Shown in pieces: positions 15,471-19,129 of a stretch of 19,129 nucleotides of DNA. The notes beneath the pieces were generated by a model, which saw only the letters and a list, made by a program, of their open reading frames with translations, did no database searches and was not told where the DNA came from. Location: positions 1-19,129 of the forward strand of contig JAEUJR010000556.1 of NCBI GenBank assembly GCA_016793585.1. Direction: 5' to 3'. Origin of the DNA: Archangium sp. Lineage in GTDB: Bacteria > Myxococcota > Myxococcia > Myxococcales > Myxococcaceae. The position numbers and the translations under genes are program-made. Position 1 is the first letter of the stretch. Each line of letters starts with the position of its first letter.

Positions 15471-17936
15471 TCACGCCCTGCCGCGCACGTTCTGAGCGAG
15501 CCGCAAGATGTCTGCGAGCACACCGGCGGCCGTGACGTCTCCACCCGCGCCAGCGCCGCGCACGATGAGCGGGTACTCGCGGTAGCGCTGCGTCGAGAAG
15601 GCCACCATCGCCTCTTCCCCACGCAGGCTCGTCGCCGGGTGCTTCGCGTCGACCGCCACGGGGCCCACCTTCACGCGAACGCCCTGCTCCGTTCGCACCA
15701 CCTGCGCGAGGTAACGCAGCGTCAGGCCCTCCCGGCGATAGCGCTCAACCTGCTCGGCGAAGGAGCGGTCGAGCCCTTCGAGCTTTCGCACGAACACGTC
15801 GGCGTCGGCCTCACGCAGCCACTCCGCGGGAATGAAGGGCTCCACCGCGACGTCGGCGACCTCGATGGCCACCCCGAGCTCACGCGCCAGAATCACGCCC
15901 TTGCGCGCGACATCGAGCCCAGAGAGGTCGTCACGCGGGTGCGGCTCGGTGAGGCCCTTCTCGCGCGCCTTCGCGACCGCCCGCGACAACGGCACGCCCT
16001 GCATCACCGCGTCGGCGAGGTACGAGAGCGTTCCCGACAACGAGCCCTCGATGCGGTGCACGACGTCTCCGGTACGCACGAGGTTCTTCAACGTCTCGAT
16101 GACGGGCAGCGAAGCCCCGCAGGTCGTCTCGTAGAGATGCGCGCGGCTGAACCGTCGCGCCTCGGCCTGCAGCGCCTGTCGTTCGGCCCACGGCGCCACC
16201 AGCGGCTTCTTGTTCGCGGCCACCACGTGCGCGCCGAGCGAGAACGCCTTCGCGTAGAGCCGCTCGTTCCCCTCTGCGGCGGTGCAGTCGACGACGACGG
16301 GCAGGCTCAACTGTGACAGCTCCTGCAGCAGCGCTTCGGGTCGCGCGCCGGTCGTCTGCAGCAGCGACACGGCTTCGGCCGGAGCCAACCCACGCGCATC
16401 GAAGACGCTGCGTCTGCTGTCAGCGAGGCCCACGAGCTTGAGCCGAATGCCGTGCTCCTGACGAAGGGCGTCGGCCTGCGCGGCCATCTGCTCGAGCAAC
16501 CGCCCACCGACGGTGCCGTGACCCAGCAACAGCACGTCGAGCTCGGTCTCGGCGAAGTTGAACGATGCGTGCACCGTGCGCACCGCGAGTGCCGTGTCTT
16601 TCGCGTCGACGACACACGAGATGGAGCGCTCACTGGCGCCCTGCGCGATGGCGCGCACCTTCACGCCGACGGTGCCGAGCGCGTGGAAGAATCGGCCCGC
16701 GACGTTGGCCTGCTGGCCCATGCGTTCGGCGACCAGGGTCACCAGCGTGACCTCGGAGCGCGGCGCACCCACGACCACTTCATCAGCGACGGCGAGCGAG
16801 GTGAGCACGGAGCGGCCGCGGGCTTCGTCGGCGGTCGGCACCACGAAGCACGCCGAGACGCCGAGCCCCGTCTGATTCGTCATCCACACCTTCACGTCGG
16901 CGGCGTCGAGGGCCGTGAGCGCGCGCGCGATGAAGCCAGCGGGCAACGTGGAGCGCCGCGACTCGACGTTCAACAGCGCCAGGTGCTCGAGGCTGGTGAC
17001 GCATGTCGGCTGCCCGTCGTCGACGTGGCCGTTCGCGTCGATGCGCGTTCCAACCCTGTCGGGCTCGGTGGTGCTGCGAATGGTGAGCGTCGCGCCGCTC
17101 TCGAGCAGCGGCACCACCGTACGAGCGTGGAACATGCGGGTGCCGAAGTGCGCGAGCTCGAGCGCCTCGAACCAGGTGAGCCTGGTGACGGGGTACGCAT
17201 CGCTCACCAGCGCAGGGTCGGCGGTGAAGACACCGGGCACGTCGGTCCACACGGTGACGTGCTTCGCGCCCAGCGCCTGCGCCACGAGCGACGCGGTGTA
17301 GTCGGAGCCGTTGCGGCCCAGCGTGGTGGTGTGGCCTGTCTTCGAGCGTCCAAGGAAACCGGTGATGATGGGCAGCCCGCTCCAGCTCGCGGCGGCGGAG
17401 CGAAGCGCGACTCCCGTGGCCGCGACGTCGACGGTCGCGTTCTGCGGCGTGTCGTCGGTCGAGACCAGGTCGCGCGCGTCGACCGCATGCGCCTCGAGCC
17501 TGCGCACCGTCAGCGCGCGAGCCACCAGCGCGATGCTGATGCGCTCCCCCACCGACATCACCTCGTCGAGCGAGCGCGGCGTCACCTCGCGAACCAGCCC
17601 GATGCCTTCGACGAGCCGGCGAATGGGGTTCAGCAGACGCGCCACGTCGTCTTCGAACGCCGCGAGCGCCGCGCCTTCGAGCACCTGCTTCGCCGTCGAC
17701 ACCGCGAGGAAGTGCGTGCGCGTGAGGTCGGCCTCGGCGCCGCTCTGGTCTCCTGCAGCGGCCCGACGCGCGGAGCGAATCAACCAGTCGGTCGAGTCAC
17801 CGAGCGCCGAGACGACGACGGCGAGCCGTGAAGGCTCCTTCGCAGCAGCGGTGATGAGGTCGAGCACCAGCGGCAGCCGGCCGGGGGTGCCGAGAGAGCT
17901 GCCTCCGAACTTGTAGACCTGCCAGGACGTCGACAC
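15471..17936 (-). CDS. thrA: Bifunctional aspartokinase / homoserine dehydrogenase
   Basis: The 821-residue fusion has the length of E. coli ThrA/MetL. The aspartokinase part (about 5-300) has YKFGGSSLG (Lys9, Gly11-12), ITGFLGRSKTG, LGRNGSDYTAS and DVPGVFTADP; the central part (about 310-465) fits two ACT domains for allosteric feedback. Homoserine dehydrogenase follows: nucleotide-binding GHGTVGG (about 472-478), TTCGASLPVIETL, SLSGTLSYL and LTEPHPRDDLSGLDVARK, with the catalytic Lys. It converts aspartate to aspartyl phosphate and, after the semialdehyde step, to homoserine. The GTG start at 17936 has a good Shine-Dalgarno (AAGGAA) in the 13-nt gap after metX. The stop is 1 nt from that of the convergent broken gene. 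Being next to metX and metY, it may be the methionine-branch isoform (metL); sequence alone cannot say which end product inhibits it. Confidence 0.96.
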   Translation of the reverse strand: MSTSWQVYKFGGSSLGTPGRLPLVLDLITAAAKEPSRLAVVVSALGDSTDWLIRSARRAAAGDQSGAEADLTRTHFLAVSTAKQVLEGAALAAFEDDVARLLNPIRRLVEGIGLVREVTPRSLDEVMSVGERISIALVARALTVRRLEAHAVDARDLVSTDDTPQNATVDVAATGVALRSAAASWSGLPIITGFLGRSKTGHTTTLGRNGSDYTASLVAQALGAKHVTVWTDVPGVFTADPALVSDAYPVTRLTWFEALELAHFGTRMFHARTVVPLLESGATLTIRSTTEPDRVGTRIDANGHVDDGQPTCVTSLEHLALLNVESRRSTLPAGFIARALTALDAADVKVWMTNQTGLGVSACFVVPTADEARGRSVLTSLAVADEVVVGAPRSEVTLVTLVAERMGQQANVAGRFFHALGTVGVKVRAIAQGASERSISCVVDAKDTALAVRTVHASFNFAETELDVLLLGHGTVGGRLLEQMAAQADALRQEHGIRLKLVGLADSRRSVFDARGLAPAEAVSLLQTTGARPEALLQELSQLSLPVVVDCTAAEGNERLYAKAFSLGAHVVAANKKPLVAPWAERQALQAEARRFSRAHLYETTCGASLPVIETLKNLVRTGDVVHRIEGSLSGTLSYLADAVMQGVPLSRAVAKAREKGLTEPHPRDDLSGLDVARKGVILARELGVAIEVADVAVEPFIPAEWLREADADVFVRKLEGLDRSFAEQVERYRREGLTLRYLAQVVRTEQGVRVKVGPVAVDAKHPATSLRGEEAMVAFSTQRYREYPLIVRGAGAGGDVTAAGVLADILRLAQNVRGRA

Positions 17937-17939
17937 GGG

Positions 17940-17949
17940 GTGGCTTCCT
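17940..17949 (-). promoter_or_regulatory. Ribosome-binding site of the aspartokinase-homoserine dehydrogenase gene
   Basis: On the minus strand the 13 nt between the metX stop and the GTG at 17936 carries AAGGAAG about 9 nt from the start codon. It is one of the clearest Shine-Dalgarno sequences in the window, and it supports the GTG start and separate initiation for this gene within the operon. Confidence 0.6.
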
Positions 17950-19059
17950 TCAGAGTGAGAGAGCGCGCGTCACCAGCGGAGCCAGCTGCTCCCACTCGAT
18001 GAGGAACGCGTCGTGACCGTGCAGGCTCTTCAGCGTCGCGCGCTCGACGGTGTTGCCCGCTTCCGAGAGCAGCGCCGCGAGCGCCGAGACCTGCGCGGGC
18101 GTGTAGAGAACGTCGGTGTCGATGTCGACGACGAGCGCCTTTCGCTGGCGCACCGCCGACAGCTTCGGCGCCTGGTGAACGAGGTCGTGCGAGTCCATCG
18201 CGTCGAGCAGCGCGAGGTAGGGCGCCGCCTCGAAGCGCGCGCTCAACGACTCACCGAGGTGCTCGAGATAGCCCTCGACGCGGTAGGCGCCACGGGCTCC
18301 CGGCTTCGGCGCGAGCGTGCGTGCCTGCGTCGTCTCGAGACCCGGCTCGGCGCGATAGGTGAGCATGGCCAACTGCCGCGCCACCTCGAGCCCGCGCTTC
18401 TCGTCGAGCGCGATGGCCTGCCGCTGCACGTGGTTGAAGCCGATGAGCCACGCCGTCGAGAACGAGGTCGCCGCGAGCGGGAGCAGCCGCTCGATGGCGT
18501 GCGGACGCAGCGCGGCCATCGCGAGCAGAATCATTCCACCCAGCGACCCTCCCGCCGCCAGGTGCAGCGATTCGACGCCCAGCGCATCGAGCGCGAGCCA
18601 CAGCGCGCGCGCCTGGTCGAGGGTGGTGAGCGACGCGTCGTGCGGCCAGCCTTCGTCGAGCGGCCCCGACGAGCCGTAGTTCGAGCCGAGGTTGTTGAAG
18701 CACAGCAGCCGCACTCGCGATGGGTCGAGCGGCTGACCGAGCCCGATGAGCGGCGACCACCAGCCCTTGTCTCCACCTGCGCGCGCGTCACCCGTGAGCG
18801 CGTGCACCAGCAGCACCGTCGGCACGTTCGGCGAGAGCGCAGCTCCACCCGACTTCGGCTCGATGACGGACTCACGGCGATACACCGCGTGCGGCGCGCC
18901 CAGGGCGTCGCGATGGAGCAGCTGCGCTCTCGCCGACAGCGCGGGCAGGTCTTCCTCCGGCCCCCACCACCACCCACGCGCGTGATGCGAACGCACGACG
19001 CCGCCGTGCTCGAGCGGCAAGTCGGGCAGACGCAGGTCGAAGAGCCGGGGCGAGCTCAT
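17950..19059 (-). CDS. metX: Homoserine O-acetyltransferase
   Basis: The 369-residue alpha/beta-hydrolase-fold enzyme transfers an acetyl (or, in some members, succinyl) group to homoserine, the first step of methionine synthesis from homoserine. The family signatures are present: LLVHALTGDARA, GWWSPLIG, FNNLGSNYGSSGP, the nucleophile elbow AGGSLGGM with Ser172, the acid Asp316 in VDIDTDVLYTP, and His349 in LHGHDAFLIE. A full triad and normal length argue for an active enzyme. Whether acetyl- or succinyl-CoA is used is not decided here. ATG at 19059 is the natural start. It lies 7 nt after the stop of the metY fragment and 13 nt before the aspartokinase-homoserine dehydrogenase gene, so all three form a single operon running from homoserine production to homocysteine. 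Confidence 0.97.
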   Translation of the reverse strand: MSSPRLFDLRLPDLPLEHGGVVRSHHARGWWWGPEEDLPALSARAQLLHRDALGAPHAVYRRESVIEPKSGGAALSPNVPTVLLVHALTGDARAGGDKGWWSPLIGLGQPLDPSRVRLLCFNNLGSNYGSSGPLDEGWPHDASLTTLDQARALWLALDALGVESLHLAAGGSLGGMILLAMAALRPHAIERLLPLAATSFSTAWLIGFNHVQRQAIALDEKRGLEVARQLAMLTYRAEPGLETTQARTLAPKPGARGAYRVEGYLEHLGESLSARFEAAPYLALLDAMDSHDLVHQAPKLSAVRQRKALVVDIDTDVLYTPAQVSALAALLSEAGNTVERATLKSLHGHDAFLIEWEQLAPLVTRALSL

Positions 19060-19066
19060 GGTGACG

Positions 19067-19129
19067 TCAGCGGCCGAGCGCCTGGTCGAGGTCGGCGATG
19101 ATGTCGTCGGGGTGCTCGAGGCCGACCGA
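19067..19129 (-). CDS. metY: O-acetylhomoserine sulfhydrylase, C-terminal end only
   Basis: The last 20 codons before a TGA (19069-19067) read SVGLEHPDDIIADLDQALGR, and the rest of the gene is off the right edge. The motif SxGxEHxDDIxADLxQAL is the standard C-terminal end of Cys/Met-metabolism PLP enzymes, best matching O-acetylhomoserine sulfhydrylases (MetY), which make homocysteine from O-acetylhomoserine and sulfide. Seven nt separate its stop from metX, which is the classic metY-metX pairing. Cystathionine gamma-synthase or MetZ share the ending and cannot be excluded from so short a fragment. The open frame, match and context make a real gene very likely. Confidence 0.85.
   Translation of the reverse strand, partial: SVGLEHPDDIIADLDQALGR

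Noticed and set aside
16452..17831. A 459-residue plus-strand frame opposite the aspartokinase-homoserine dehydrogenase gene
   Set aside because: Low-information, Arg/His/Gly-rich shadow; the opposite strand matches a well-known enzyme along its whole length.
18013..19101. A 362-residue plus-strand frame opposite metX
   Set aside because: Arg-rich shadow; metX with a full catalytic triad is on the other strand.

Overview
This is a very GC-rich, gene-dense chromosomal window. It most probably comes from a myxobacterium or a close relative (Myxococcota). The pointers are a Ser/Thr kinase with a PEGA domain, a large hybrid histidine kinase, many lipoprotein or secreted proteins of unknown role, an Imm11-like protein, and strong G/C bias at third codon positions. 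The taxonomic call is inference from gene content. I see no rRNA, tRNA, CRISPR, insertion sequence or phage gene, and no stretch above 300 bases lacks a gene.

Layout. (1) 1-1057, plus strand: the 3' end of a membrane acyltransferase, overlapping by ATGA a small Imm11-like protein. (2) 1044-7063, minus strand, read from right to left: a 7TM hybrid histidine kinase with a zinc-ribbon-like insert in its dimerisation domain, a response regulator coupled to it by an ATGA overlap, a PEGA Ser/Thr kinase and a beta-carbonic anhydrase. (3) 7137-7799, plus strand: an unrecognised 220-residue protein. (4) 7807-8617, minus strand: a TacA/TacT-type toxin-antitoxin pair (DUF1778 antitoxin, GNAT toxin) with a perfect inverted-repeat operator in front of it. 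(5) 8626-10557, minus strand: a protein with two cyclic-nucleotide-binding domains. (6) 10643-11616, plus strand: an Ig-like (Big-1) lipoprotein and a small Cys-rich secreted protein. (7) 11603-14707, minus strand: a B12-type radical SAM protein followed by two hemerythrin-like proteins. (8) 14735-15469, plus strand: a secreted-protein gene interrupted by one in-frame TAG. (9) 15471-19129, minus strand: metY (C-terminal end only), metX and a fused aspartokinase-homoserine dehydrogenase, forming a methionine/threonine branch operon.

How they work together. The clear units are the met/thr operon (aspartate to homoserine, then O-acetylhomoserine, then homocysteine), the two-component pair, the toxin-antitoxin pair with its own operator, and a possible redox/oxygen-linked radical SAM-hemerythrin cluster. 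Packing is extreme: two convergent pairs overlap at their 3' ends by 14 nt, and two more are separated by 1 and 7 nt, leaving no room for classical terminators between them. The most unusual items are the CxxC...CxxC insert inside the histidine-kinase DHp domain, the Trp that replaces the expected catalytic Tyr in the GNAT toxin, and the lone amber codon in the secreted-protein gene.
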